Source: Paenisporosarcina quisquiliarum
GTDB lineage: Bacteria > Bacillota > Bacilli > Bacillales_A > Planococcaceae
Length of the DNA: 64,000 nucleotides
Assembly (NCBI RefSeq): GCF_027563315.1
Contig: NZ_JAMKBJ010000013.1
Coordinates: forward strand, 1 to 64,000
Reading direction: 5' to 3'
Shown here: piece after piece, positions 44,660-53,248 of the stretch
Position numbering within the stretch: the stretch's first letter is position 1
Layout: every line of letters starts with the position of its first letter
The notes under the pieces: generated by a model
The model's input: the letters and a program-made list of their open reading frames with translations, nothing else
What the model was told of the DNA's origin: nothing
The model's database searches: none
Program-made: the position numbers and the translations under genes

Positions 44660-45310
44660 CTACTTGATATAAAACATATAAACACCAATTAGTAAAACCC
44701 CTATATCCGCAAATATATGAATGATCCAGGAAGGATAAATGGTTCCACTCTTCTCATTAATCCATTGAAATACAAGACCGCCAATAAAGAGACCCGCGAC
44801 TGCTAACAGTAAAATTGGCCACTCGAACCATGGCAAGAAAATCGCGATGTGGTAAATGGCAAAAAAGAGGCTTGGCAGAAACCATTTCAATCTCGATTCT
44901 TTTAATAAATCCACTAATAAGCCACGAAAGAAAAATTCCTCCAAAAAAGAATTACCCAACAATATGTAAACTGCAACAAATGGGAATACTGAAGCTGTAA
45001 CGCCAACACGCTTTTCCAAATCTTCTTGTAAAGCGACCAAGTCAATCAAGTCATTCAACAACATATAAGTACTTAAAATTGTACCTGCGACTAATAAGCC
45101 TAGCCCTAGTGCTATATAAATACTCTTTTTTTGTGTTTTTCGTATTTGCAGAAAATCAAATGTGAAACTTCTCAATAAAAGTACAGGAAACACAACAAAA
45201 ACTAATACTTTAGCAAGTGTTTTCCATACATAAGAAACTTCAATACCTTGTTCAATCCACAGTAGAAACAAAATCGAGAACAAGGGAAATAGTACAGTCC
45301 ATTTTTTCAT
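44660..45310 (-). CDS. CPBP-family intramembrane metalloprotease
   Basis: 216 residues, about seven helices. CPBP/Abi motifs: NSFLEEFFFRGLLVDLL (EExxxR), FFAIYHIAIFLPWF (FxxxH) and PSWIIHIFADIGVLL (second His). These proteins cleave or sequester membrane substrates such as anti-sigma factors or prenylated peptides. Substrate unknown. Confidence 0.85.
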   Translation of the reverse strand: MKKWTVLFPLFSILFLLWIEQGIEVSYVWKTLAKVLVFVVFPVLLLRSFTFDFLQIRKTQKKSIYIALGLGLLVAGTILSTYMLLNDLIDLVALQEDLEKRVGVTASVFPFVAVYILLGNSFLEEFFFRGLLVDLLKESRLKWFLPSLFFAIYHIAIFLPWFEWPILLLAVAGLFIGGLVFQWINEKSGTIYPSWIIHIFADIGVLLIGVYMFYIK

Positions 45311-45376
45311 GTTTTTTCCACCTCACTAAATAGACGAAATTCGTGTTAAAAGGTTTGCGAAGGGGTAGATATAGTA

Positions 45377-46429
45377 ATGAATCAATCAAATGAAGCAGGT
45401 GAATCAATGAACACATCAAAATGGATGGATCTTCGCATTCGTTTCCGTCATATACTCTTTGCCATTATCGGTTTAATTGTCTTGGTCGCAGTTGCCACAG
45501 CTGGTTTCATGGCATTGGAAAATCTCAAATTCTTTGATGCCTTTTATTTAACAATTATATCGCTGATGACGGTGGGCTATGGTGACATAGTTCCCGAAAC
45601 GGAAGCGGGGCAAAAATTCGCATTATTACTTATTCCATTAGGTGTGGCATTTGTCACGTACGCAATGGGAGCAGTGGCTTCTTATTTCATTGAACATCAA
45701 CTATCCGTAAAGGTGTGGAATAAACGTATGGAACATGCAATTAAACATTTGGAAGATCATATTGTCGTATGTGGATTAGGGCGAGTGGGAAGACAGGTTT
45801 ATGAGCAATTAAAAGAAGAAGATGTCCCTGTCATTTACATCCATGACTCCGAAGAAGAAATGGTGGAGCACTTAGCGGAAGGAACGCTTCGTATCGTTGG
45901 CAGTCCATTGCAGGAAAATATCTTGAAAGAAGCGAATGTGGCAAAAGCTCGAGGCTTGATTGCGACGTTACCGAGTGACTCAGATAATGTGTTTATCACC
46001 ATCAAAGCGAAAGCCTTAAATGAAAAGATTGAAGTGGTGGCAAGAGCGGAAAACGCAGGCTCTGAAGAAGTATTGTTGCGTGCGGGTGCCAGTCGAGTAA
46101 TCAATCCCTCTACAATTGGTGGCCGGGAATTAGTAAGTTCCGTACTACGTCCAGAAGGTACAGATTTAGTGAATCTTCTAATTCATACAAAAGAAAAAAA
46201 GCAGTCCCTCGAAGAAGTGTCGCTTGAGGAAGCCTGTACATACATCGGGAAATCTTTAAAAGAATCCGCGATACGTAATGAGATGGGTGTAACTGTTCTG
46301 GCAATCCGTCGTGGAGAGGAACTCATTAGCAATCCCTCCTCAGATGAAGTGTTGAAGAAGGAAGATGTTTTAATCATATATGGGGAGAAAGATACGAGCG
46401 AAGCGTTTAAAAAGAAATGCAAAGGGTAA
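45377..46429 (+). CDS. Two-helix potassium channel with RCK (TrkA) domains
   Basis: 350 residues. TM1, pore helix and selectivity filter TVGYGD, TM2, then RCK_N with Rossmann motif VVCGLGRVGRQV (about residues 129-140), then RCK_C. MthK-like architecture: a ligand-gated K+ channel, similar to B. subtilis YugO. A second ATG at 45407 with AGGTG 6 bases upstream is an equally good start and would drop 10 residues. The MscS-like gene follows after 54 bases. Confidence 0.87.
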   Translation: MNQSNEAGESMNTSKWMDLRIRFRHILFAIIGLIVLVAVATAGFMALENLKFFDAFYLTIISLMTVGYGDIVPETEAGQKFALLLIPLGVAFVTYAMGAVASYFIEHQLSVKVWNKRMEHAIKHLEDHIVVCGLGRVGRQVYEQLKEEDVPVIYIHDSEEEMVEHLAEGTLRIVGSPLQENILKEANVAKARGLIATLPSDSDNVFITIKAKALNEKIEVVARAENAGSEEVLLRAGASRVINPSTIGGRELVSSVLRPEGTDLVNLLIHTKEKKQSLEEVSLEEACTYIGKSLKESAIRNEMGVTVLAIRRGEELISNPSSDEVLKKEDVLIIYGEKDTSEAFKKKCKG

Positions 46430-46483
46430 ATGAAGATTGTTATGAAATACAAATAATTATGAATTGTCTAAGGAGGATACGCT

Positions 46484-48256
46484 ATGATGGATCAGTACTA
46501 TTGGAGAGACACTCTCTCTTTTTTACCAGAACTTTTGCTAGCTTTGTTGGTATTATTAATCGGATTTTTTGTGGCAAAGTTCCTGGAAAACCTTACGTAC
46601 AAAATGTTACGTAAAGCACGTGTTAATGAACGACTAGGAAACAAAAATGAAAAGTGGACAGTCGAAAAGATTATCAGTAAAGTAGTCTTCTTCGTCGTGT
46701 TGATTCTTGCATTTGTACTATTCTTTAATATCTTAAACTTGAATTCTATGGCAATGCCTTTTGTTTCCATGTATTCAGGCTTAACGGGTGCTTTCCTTAA
46801 CATTTTGAAAGCAGGTTTAATCTTACTATTTGCTTGGGTGTTAGCTACGGTTGTTAAAAAAGTCATCCAAATGGCTGGCAACAAGCTGAACTTGAACAAA
46901 TATGTGTCGAAAACAGGTATGGATGCAAATCCTGCCGATCAAGCAAAATGGACAGATACAGCAGCTAACGTTGCGTATTATCTTATTTTCTTATTATTCA
47001 TTCCAGCCGTATTAAACGCTCTTGGAATTGATGGACTAAGTGGACCGTTTGAAGGAATGCTTGCAAGCTTCTTTAACTTCATTCCTAAACTAGTATCTGC
47101 AGCATTAGTATTCTTCATCGGTTGGTTTGTTGCGAAACTGGTTCGTAACCTACTTGAGAAGTTTTTACAATCTGCAGGAGCAGACCGCTTGGCAGAACGT
47201 TTAAATATTTCTTCTTTCTTTGAAGGGACTAGCCTTTCAAAAGTTGTAGGAATTATCGCGTTTATTTTAATCATGATTCCAGTATCGATTACTGCACTTG
47301 AAATTTTAGATTTAGATGGAATTTCTGGTCCAGCAGTAGGTATGTTGAATGACATTTTAGCTATGTTGCCAAAAATTGCAATTGCGATCATCCTTATCTT
47401 AGTAGGGATTGTTGCAGCTAGATGGGTGAAAGATATTGTTGTGTCATTGCTTGAAAAAATGGGTGTCAACTCAATTTTCGGTAAAATGGGCTTCAAATCA
47501 GGTGCTGGATCAGCTCCATCTTTCGCTTCACTATTAGGTACAGTCGTACAAGTTATCATCATCTTATTGTTTGTTGTAGAAGCGCTACAATTACTTGAAC
47601 TTGAATTTATGGTTACACTAGCAACAGGTATTTTTGCTTACTTGCCATCAGTTATTGCTGCTATCATCATTCTTGCAGTTGGTTTCTGGTTAGCAAATAT
47701 GGCAGAACAATTAGTGGGCAGTGTGATGAGCCATTCTTCAGGTACACCACATGTATTACGTTATGTTGCGAAATATGCAATTCTTGCATTCGCATTCTTT
47801 ATGGCATTAGATCAACTAGGCATTGCAGCTTCAATTATTAACTCTGCGTTCATCCTTATCTTAGGTGGCGTAGCATTAGCATTCGGTCTAGCATTCGGTT
47901 TAGGCGGACGCGAACATGCTTCTCGTTATTTAAGCAAGATGGAAAAGAGTTTGCAAAATGCTGAAGTGTCAAAAGAAAACTATAAAGCTGAAAAAGAATC
48001 GATTAAAGAATCTTTAAAAGAATCTTTTAAGCCTGAACAAGCAAAAGAACAAAGTTTACGTGGATTCAATGCACATGTAGACGAAGTGAATCCAGCTAAC
48101 TCTGTGAGACCAGTTGATGAGGGCTTCAACACACCTTCACCAGACGAAGTTCATCCATATGATGAAGTTCCACCAAATGAAGGGTCTTCATTTAACAAAG
48201 ATGCACACGACAGTTGGAATAGCACGAAACCTAAAGACGATCCATTTAGACCTTAA
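46484..48256 (+). CDS. TM_helix-repeat mechanosensitive-channel-like membrane protein
   Basis: 590 residues, SD AAGGAGG. Five repeats of an amphipathic helix unit such as LPKLVSAALVFFIGWFVAKL followed by VRNLLEKFL (about residues 13, 98, 195, 285, 385). Then comes the conserved end LGGVALAFGLAFGLGGREHASRYL near residue 460-485, the MscS/CmpX TM-helix family pattern. The last ~100 residues are charged and low-complexity (KESLKESFKPEQ; PSPDEVHPYDEVPPNEG). The usual MscS beta domain is not evident. It probably shapes membrane tension or permeability responses. Confidence 0.8.
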   Translation: MMDQYYWRDTLSFLPELLLALLVLLIGFFVAKFLENLTYKMLRKARVNERLGNKNEKWTVEKIISKVVFFVVLILAFVLFFNILNLNSMAMPFVSMYSGLTGAFLNILKAGLILLFAWVLATVVKKVIQMAGNKLNLNKYVSKTGMDANPADQAKWTDTAANVAYYLIFLLFIPAVLNALGIDGLSGPFEGMLASFFNFIPKLVSAALVFFIGWFVAKLVRNLLEKFLQSAGADRLAERLNISSFFEGTSLSKVVGIIAFILIMIPVSITALEILDLDGISGPAVGMLNDILAMLPKIAIAIILILVGIVAARWVKDIVVSLLEKMGVNSIFGKMGFKSGAGSAPSFASLLGTVVQVIIILLFVVEALQLLELEFMVTLATGIFAYLPSVIAAIIILAVGFWLANMAEQLVGSVMSHSSGTPHVLRYVAKYAILAFAFFMALDQLGIAASIINSAFILILGGVALAFGLAFGLGGREHASRYLSKMEKSLQNAEVSKENYKAEKESIKESLKESFKPEQAKEQSLRGFNAHVDEVNPANSVRPVDEGFNTPSPDEVHPYDEVPPNEGSSFNKDAHDSWNSTKPKDDPFRP

Positions 48257-48267
48257 TTAAGTTTTGA

Positions 48268-48306
48268 AAGCAGCAACTCCCATCTATTGGAGTTGCTGTT
48301 TTTTTG
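48268..48306 (+). terminator. Terminator of MscS-like gene
   Basis: AGCAGCAACTCC / GGAGTTGCTGTT stem with an 8-base loop followed by T7. Confidence 0.87.
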
Positions 48307-48342
48307 TGTGAAGAAAATGGATTTATTGAGTGAATGACGGCT

Positions 48343-48440
48343 CAGTCTGACTTTAAGCCGTTCACGTCTGAAAAACGGGGGATGACGTCTGAAAAAATTG
48401 TCTTCACGTCTGAAAAATTGTCGTGCACGTCTGAAAAAAA
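48343..48440 (+). repeat. 21-bp-period array, CACGTCTGAAAA core, 5 units
   Basis: ACGTCTGAAAA cores start at 48364, 48385, 48406 and 48427 (exact 21-bp steps), preceded in phase by a weaker CAGTCTGA at 48343. Spacers are variable. Same core as the array at 201-263. It follows the terminator at 48268. Sequence 48441-48693 is otherwise the dinB promoter region. Confidence 0.85.
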
Positions 48441-48693
48441 GCCGTATGCCAACAGAAAAGGCTGCTAGTTTCATCGGCAGCCCCATTCCGTGTTTTCATA
48501 ACACCATGTTTTATAGTGAAAAACGTGAATCAGTATGAAACTATTTTCAAACAAATAAAATAACACAAGGACAAATCAAGATTTAGCCCGATATAATGTG
48601 GCGTTTGAATAATATATTTTCGATTTTTCTGTTTCTTTTTATAATAGATTCAGCTACCCTTAATTTATCAAGTATCGATAAGGGGATTAAAAC

Positions 48694-49164
48694 ATGGAGA
48701 CATTAGGTCAATTAAACTTTGCGCGAATATATACGCAAGGGAGATTGCAATCAGTAAAAGATGAGCAATGGGATATCCAACCGGAAGGGTTTCACAATAC
48801 AATCCGATGGAATGTCGGTCATATATTTGTATCGATGGAGAGTTTAATCCATCGTGGAGTACCTGAATACGAGATTTCTCATCCCGAATGGATGTCTTTG
48901 TTCGCGCCAGGAACAAAACCCTCTGATTGGACAGTTGACCCTCCAACGAACGAACAGTTACTGACTGCTTTGGCAGAACAACCTGCACGGGTCAAAGAAT
49001 TCCTGACAGGTAAACTAGATCAACAAATGCCTGATGTTATGTCGATTGGGAAATTCCACGACATGGCAACGGTTGAGGCAGTGATTCAATTTGTGATATG
49101 GCATGAAGGAATTCATGCAGGCATCATTTTTGCTTTGAATAAAATGACGGCTGGTTTAGAGTAA
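48694..49164 (+). CDS. DinB-like four-helix protein
   Basis: 156 residues of the DinB_2/YfiT-like fold: RWNVGHIFVSMESLIHRGVP (first His), then VIQFVIWHEGIHAGIIFALNKMT with HEGIH giving two further metal-ligand His. These are metal-dependent, often thiol-transferase-like (bacillithiol) enzymes. Single gene, SD AAGGGG. Exact activity unknown. Confidence 0.82.
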   Translation: METLGQLNFARIYTQGRLQSVKDEQWDIQPEGFHNTIRWNVGHIFVSMESLIHRGVPEYEISHPEWMSLFAPGTKPSDWTVDPPTNEQLLTALAEQPARVKEFLTGKLDQQMPDVMSIGKFHDMATVEAVIQFVIWHEGIHAGIIFALNKMTAGLE

Positions 49165-49179
49165 AAAAAGCAAGATAGG

Positions 49180-49217
49180 AGTGGCTTTGACTGAAAACAT
49201 GTCAAAGCCACTTTTTT
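49180..49217 (+). terminator. Terminator of dinB-like gene
   Basis: Perfect 12-bp stem AGTGGCTTTGAC / GTCAAAGCCACT followed by T5. Confidence 0.88.
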
Positions 49218-49273
49218 GCACGTTCAATATGTGAAGATGTGATGGCCCGCGTAGAAAATATGAGCTTTTATGT

Positions 49274-49368
49274 CCAGGTAGACATTTTTGTGGTCCAGGT
49301 AGACAAAGCACGGTTCCAGGTAGACAGATTGGTCCTCCAGGTAGACAGTTTCGCATTCCAGGTTGTAC
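49274..49368 (+). repeat. 21-bp-period array, CCAGGTAGACA core, 5 units
   Basis: The A of CCAGGTAGAC falls at 49276, 49297, 49318, 49339 and 49360 (last unit degenerate, CCAGGTTGTACA), always 21 bp apart. Core unlike the other arrays, same architecture. It lies 3' of the terminator at 49180, in a gap between convergent genes. Confidence 0.85.
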
Positions 49369-49478
49369 AAAATTTCACTAGAATCAAATTTTTAACGAAT
49401 ATTAATAAAATATGGATATATTTAGACGTAGTTCTAATGAATCTCCAATAACGTATCAAGAAATAGAGAAAACCACTA

Positions 49479-49510
49479 AAAAACAACCTCCCAATTGGAA
49501 GGTTGTTTTA
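49479..49510. terminator. Terminator of the lia operon
   Basis: AAAACAACCT / AGGTTGTTTT stem adjacent to the liaR stop; T-rich on the minus strand beyond it. Confidence 0.78.
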
Positions 49511-50146
49511 TGTTTTAGGCACTAAATCTTGTTGAAACGCATACACAACGGCTTGTGTGCGGTCTTGCACCTCGAGTTTGGAAAGGATGTTGCTGACATG
49601 TGTTTTAACGGTCTTCAATGCAATAAACAATTCATCAGCAATGTCCTGGTTGCTACGACCTTTCGCCATTAACATTAGGATTTCGTGCTCGCGTTCAGTC
49701 AACTCATCGTGAAGCGGACGAGTTTGACCTTGGCGCATCCGTTTCATCATTTTGTTCGTGACTTCTGGCTCCAAAACAGCTTGCCCAGACAATGTATCGC
49801 GAATCGCAGTTGCGATTTGTTTCGCATTAGATGTTTTCAGTACATAACTGACAGCACCAGCTTCAAGGGCTGGGTACACTTTATCATCATCAAGGAAACT
49901 GGTGACAATCATGATTTTTGCTTGAGGCCATTTGGAAATGATTTCTTTTGTGGCTTCTGCGCCATTCATAATGGGCATCACCATATCCATCAGCACGATA
50001 TCCGGACGCAGTGATAATACCAGATCAACAGCTTCCTTGCCGTTGACGGCTTCTCCGATTACATCCATATCAGGCTGTGCTTGTAAGTAAGCGGACACGC
50101 CTATCCGGACCATTTCATGATCATCAACGAGTACGATTCGAATCAT
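49508..50146 (-). CDS. liaR: Response regulator LiaR (VraR-type, NarL family)
   Basis: 212 residues from the ATG at 50146, overlapping liaS by 23 bases; AAAGGA lies 10 bases upstream. Receiver: VLVDDHEMVRIG, phospho-Asp in IVLMDMVMP, Lys in VLKTSNA. C-terminal LuxR-type HTH: LTEREHEILMLMAKGRSNQDIADELFIALKTVKTHVSNIL. Together with LiaS and LiaF it senses lipid-II-cycle antibiotics and envelope stress and induces liaIH. Confidence 0.9.
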   Translation of the reverse strand: MIRIVLVDDHEMVRIGVSAYLQAQPDMDVIGEAVNGKEAVDLVLSLRPDIVLMDMVMPIMNGAEATKEIISKWPQAKIMIVTSFLDDDKVYPALEAGAVSYVLKTSNAKQIATAIRDTLSGQAVLEPEVTNKMMKRMRQGQTRPLHDELTEREHEILMLMAKGRSNQDIADELFIALKTVKTHVSNILSKLEVQDRTQAVVYAFQQDLVPKT

Positions 50147-51167
50147 CAATTTCCAATCCTTTCTCAACCGGTACTTTTACTTCCACGATCGTTCCTTGTG
50201 ATGGGACGGAGACCACTTTGCTGGTGCCACCCATTTCGACTGCCCGTTCTTGTATGTGATGTAACCCGTAAGAACCTGTTTTTCCTTCATCATTCATAAA
50301 TCCAATGCCATTATCCTGTACACGGAAAATAGCGAGTCCATCTCTCTCCACAAATAGAATGTCGACTTCACTTGCATTTGCATGACGCAATGTGTTGGAT
50401 AGCGTTTCTTGTGCAATGCGGAATAAATGGTCTTCCGCACCTTTGGAAAGAGAGATATCCTCCAGTCGGAAGCGGATGGTGAAGTGTACTTTTTGTTGCA
50501 ATTCAAACAGTAATTCTTCAAGACCTTGAGCCAAAGATTTGTTATGAAGTGCTGCAGGACGTAAGTGGAGAAGGAGGGCACGCATTTCAAGTTGTGCTTG
50601 CTGCACCATTTTTTCAGCTTGAGCCAATGGTTTCGGGACTTCATTCTCCTGCTGTTCCGTGATTGCTGATAGCAACATGGAGGCAGCAAATAACTGCTGC
50701 GACACAGAATCGTGAAGTTCTCTTGCTAGTCGCTGGCGTTCCTGAATAATGCGTTCCTGAATCCGCTTGTCTTCGCCTTCAGCCCGTTCGTCTGACATTC
50801 GTTGCAAACTTCTTTTTTGTGTAGTGATCAGCGTCGAAACATCACCTAGAGTTTTATGTAATTTCGACGATACTTTTGGAGCGGACAATCCATCAATTTG
50901 TTGATCGGTATTTGTGACTGCCTGTAAATAGTTGTCGACCGCTCGCTCTCTTTTTCTCGCCAGAGTCGTGCTGGAAATAGCTGTTCCCATACTAATACTA
51001 AGTAATGAAATAGCGATCCAAATCGCTATAGGCAAATCGCCTTCTTCTGATAGGAGAAGGTACCAGTTATCGTATGATGGCCATCCTATAAGATACGTTA
51101 ATAACCCCATGAGGAAAGCAGTAAGAATTATGAATAATAGGATTGTACGTCCGATAAATCCACTCAT
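50124..51167 (-). CDS. liaS: Sensor histidine kinase LiaS (VraS-type)
   Basis: 347 residues. Two N-terminal helices with a very short outside loop (intramembrane-sensing type), a HAMP-like and coiled-coil linker, HisKA_3 RQRLARELHDSVSQQLFAASMLL with the phospho-His, and HATPase_c IAQETLSNTLRHANASEVDI ... VQDNGIGF. The ATG overlaps the liaF stop (ATGA), and the gene end overlaps liaR, so F-S-R are translationally coupled. Confidence 0.9.
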   Translation of the reverse strand: MSGFIGRTILLFIILTAFLMGLLTYLIGWPSYDNWYLLLSEEGDLPIAIWIAISLLSISMGTAISSTTLARKRERAVDNYLQAVTNTDQQIDGLSAPKVSSKLHKTLGDVSTLITTQKRSLQRMSDERAEGEDKRIQERIIQERQRLARELHDSVSQQLFAASMLLSAITEQQENEVPKPLAQAEKMVQQAQLEMRALLLHLRPAALHNKSLAQGLEELLFELQQKVHFTIRFRLEDISLSKGAEDHLFRIAQETLSNTLRHANASEVDILFVERDGLAIFRVQDNGIGFMNDEGKTGSYGLHHIQERAVEMGGTSKVVSVPSQGTIVEVKVPVEKGLEIDDSNRTR

Positions 51168-51865
51168 TTGCGAATCACCTCAACATCTCCAAGCCATGTT
51201 GATACAGCAATGACTAATTCGGAAGTGGCACTACCTTGAGCTTCTGCATACCCATTTTGAAGGACAATCGATTGATTCCATAAACGTTTTTTACTGGCAC
51301 TAAAAAGTCGGGCATCTCCAAGTAACGTCGTGTAATGGATACGAACAGGAATTTCATAAGGAACAAGCACGCTGATTTTCCCGATTCCCTGGCGAACGGA
51401 AACAAAAGAAGTTCCTTTTGGCAACACCGTTTGAGTCGCATCTATGGTGATGTTTCCGTAAATCCCTTGAACGTGCACATCTTGCCATTCATATGCCTGA
51501 AAAGGTGTAGTTTGAACAGAAAAGAGTTTGTTTTGAATGATGGCATTCGGTGTTTCTACGTCACCGAGAAATGGTTCAATTACTTGTTGTGTTTCATCGC
51601 CTTTCCAAAGTCGCACTAAAATATAGACCATTGTAGCTGCGATTAATAAGCGCAAGCTCCACATGGAAAGTAAGGCAACCCCTAAGAAAGCAATGCCGCT
51701 CCAGAAAAACAAGCGGCTTCTTTTCCGAAGACTGATATAAATTAACCCGATACCAAAAAGAACGAATAACACACTTCCATTATGGAAGAACATCGCTTCG
51801 ATAAATATAAGTAGCAAGGCAGCCAATAGCCAAAATGTAATTCGCTCAGTTGAAAATCGTTGCAA
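51164..51865 (-). CDS. liaF: LiaF-type inhibitor of the LiaRS system
   Basis: 233 residues, TTG start with AAGGAGG upstream. Three to four N-terminal helices, then a beta-rich C-terminal domain NKLFSVQTTPFQAYEWQDVHVQGIYGNITIDATQTVLPKGTSFVSVRQGIGKISVLVPYEIPVRI, the cell-wall-active antibiotic response domain (YvqF). LiaF keeps LiaS inactive until envelope damage. No liaG precedes it, unlike B. subtilis. Confidence 0.88.
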   Translation of the reverse strand: MQRFSTERITFWLLAALLLIFIEAMFFHNGSVLFVLFGIGLIYISLRKRSRLFFWSGIAFLGVALLSMWSLRLLIAATMVYILVRLWKGDETQQVIEPFLGDVETPNAIIQNKLFSVQTTPFQAYEWQDVHVQGIYGNITIDATQTVLPKGTSFVSVRQGIGKISVLVPYEIPVRIHYTTLLGDARLFSASKKRLWNQSIVLQNGYAEAQGSATSELVIAVSTWLGDVEVIRK

Positions 51866-51935
51866 AGCTATTCCTCCTTTTTCGTAACGGATTCCTCGAC
51901 TAACAAGTAACCACTGTTGTAATTAATCTTAGTTA

Positions 51936-51963
51936 AAAGGAGAAGACAAGTGCCTTCTCCTTT
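51936..51963 (-). terminator. Terminator/attenuator between liaH and liaF
   Basis: AAAGGAGAAG / CTTCTCCTTT stem with an 8-base loop, T-rich on the minus side (TTTTAACT). It would let liaIH be made in excess over liaFSR. Confidence 0.7.
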
Positions 51964-52038
51964 ATTTTGGTTTTTACTTTCAAGCACTTAACAGTGACTT
52001 TTCAGTAACAGTGCTAGAGCAGTGCTTTTCTATTAATA

Positions 52039-52686
52039 TTACACAATTTCTTGTTGCGGTTGTGCATTTTTTTCTAGCATGTCTAATCTGCGTTCCATGG
52101 ATGATAAATCATGTTGTTTTTCAATGCGTTGACCTAGACGTTCGATGTATTGTTCCATTTCTTCAAAGGCCAATAATCTTTTTTCACCGTTTTTTGATGC
52201 TTCAGGTTGAAGGACTCGGTCCATTTGGTGATGGGCACGAGTAACATTTTCTTTGCCCATAAGCTGTAGTTGGCGAACTTTCATATCTTTCAGTTTGTGT
52301 TTCATTTCTTCGAACTTTTGTTCAAGCCCAAATAACTCCTCAGTTGTGCGAGATATGCTCGCTTGTAATACGTCTTTACGGTTCGTGTAGGCTGTAACTT
52401 CTGCTTCGGCAAAAACAATTAATTCACCTTCATTTGTCTGACGGGCAAGCTCCAGTTGTGAGGTGCGTTTAGCCTGCATGTCTATTGCTTCTTGCAATTC
52501 TTTTTCAAGTTGGGCTTTAAGTTGTGCTTGGCGCTCAATCCATTTACCTGTTTGTTCGGTTTGTTTTTCTGCTTCACGAATGTATTGATTTAACATAGCG
52601 ATGGGATTTTTCTGTTCTTTTTTGTCGAATACGTTGTGAAGATCTGCTTCAAATGCATGCTTGAATCGTTTCCATAATGTTGTCAT
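52039..52686 (-). CDS. liaH: PspA/IM30-family protein LiaH
   Basis: 215 residues, almost wholly coiled coil (RFKHAFEADLHNVFDKKEQKNPIAMLNQYIREAEKQTEQTGKWIERQAQLKAQLEKELQEA). It starts with the amphipathic helix of PspA proteins. It forms membrane-associated oligomers that protect against envelope stress. It follows liaI by 12 bases and is the main target of LiaR. Confidence 0.9.
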   Translation of the reverse strand: MTTLWKRFKHAFEADLHNVFDKKEQKNPIAMLNQYIREAEKQTEQTGKWIERQAQLKAQLEKELQEAIDMQAKRTSQLELARQTNEGELIVFAEAEVTAYTNRKDVLQASISRTTEELFGLEQKFEEMKHKLKDMKVRQLQLMGKENVTRAHHQMDRVLQPEASKNGEKRLLAFEEMEQYIERLGQRIEKQHDLSSMERRLDMLEKNAQPQQEIV

Positions 52687-52698
52687 GTGTAGTGCCTC

Positions 52699-53055
52699 CT
52701 ATTTGTTTAGTTCGTTCCACTGTTTTTCAAAGTTAATAAACGGGTCTGAAGATGCTGCAGTCAGTTGTGTAGGGAAAGCAATCGGTTGTTGTTTCCATTC
52801 GCGAATGACATACCATAAACCGGCAATCGCTAGAATACCGAAGAAACCGGGCACATTTGCTACAGCTGTCAGTAATCCGATCAGTCCAACGGCAATCCAA
52901 GAAATTTTAGCCAGTTTTGATCCTCCCTTTAAATAGAAATGCATTCCTGCGAACACAAGCAGTGCAGATAATGCAAGACCTAAAAGTGGTCCCAAATTGA
53001 CCAGTGCCACGATGCCTGCGATTACGCCAACTACGATTAATCCAAATTTTTTCAT
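52699..53055 (-). CDS. liaI: LiaI-like small membrane protein
   Basis: 118 residues with three to four hydrophobic segments (FGLIVVGVIAGIVALVNLGPLLGLALSALLVFAG; ISWIAVGLIGLLTAVANVPGFFGILAIAGLWYVI) and a polar C-terminus. First gene of the operon. In B. subtilis LiaI anchors LiaH at the membrane. SD AGGAGAG. I could not confidently place a LiaR box in the 190-base gap upstream. Confidence 0.8.
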   Translation of the reverse strand: MKKFGLIVVGVIAGIVALVNLGPLLGLALSALLVFAGMHFYLKGGSKLAKISWIAVGLIGLLTAVANVPGFFGILAIAGLWYVIREWKQQPIAFPTQLTAASSDPFINFEKQWNELNK

Positions 53056-53207
53056 GTGTTTGTCTCTCCTTTCAAATTGTAAGTTAATCGTACCAACTGA
53101 ACGTGATTCACCAAACGGGCTTGGAATGCATTTTTTACTAAGACCAGAGACGTAGAAGGTTCTAAGAAGAGAGTAGAAAATTTAGGGATAGTTATGTAAA
53201 ATAATAG

Positions 53208-53225
53208 TGAGTGAATATTCATTCA
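53208..53225. promoter_or_regulatory. FadR (YsiA-type) operator
   Basis: TGAGTGAATATTCATTCA matches the Bacillus FadR box TGAATGAMTANTCATTCA at all but one position. It lies 24 bp before the first gene of a beta-oxidation operon. Long-chain acyl-CoA would release FadR and induce the operon. Confidence 0.78.
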
Positions 53226-53248
53226 ATTCCGATTAAAGAGGTGTGACG

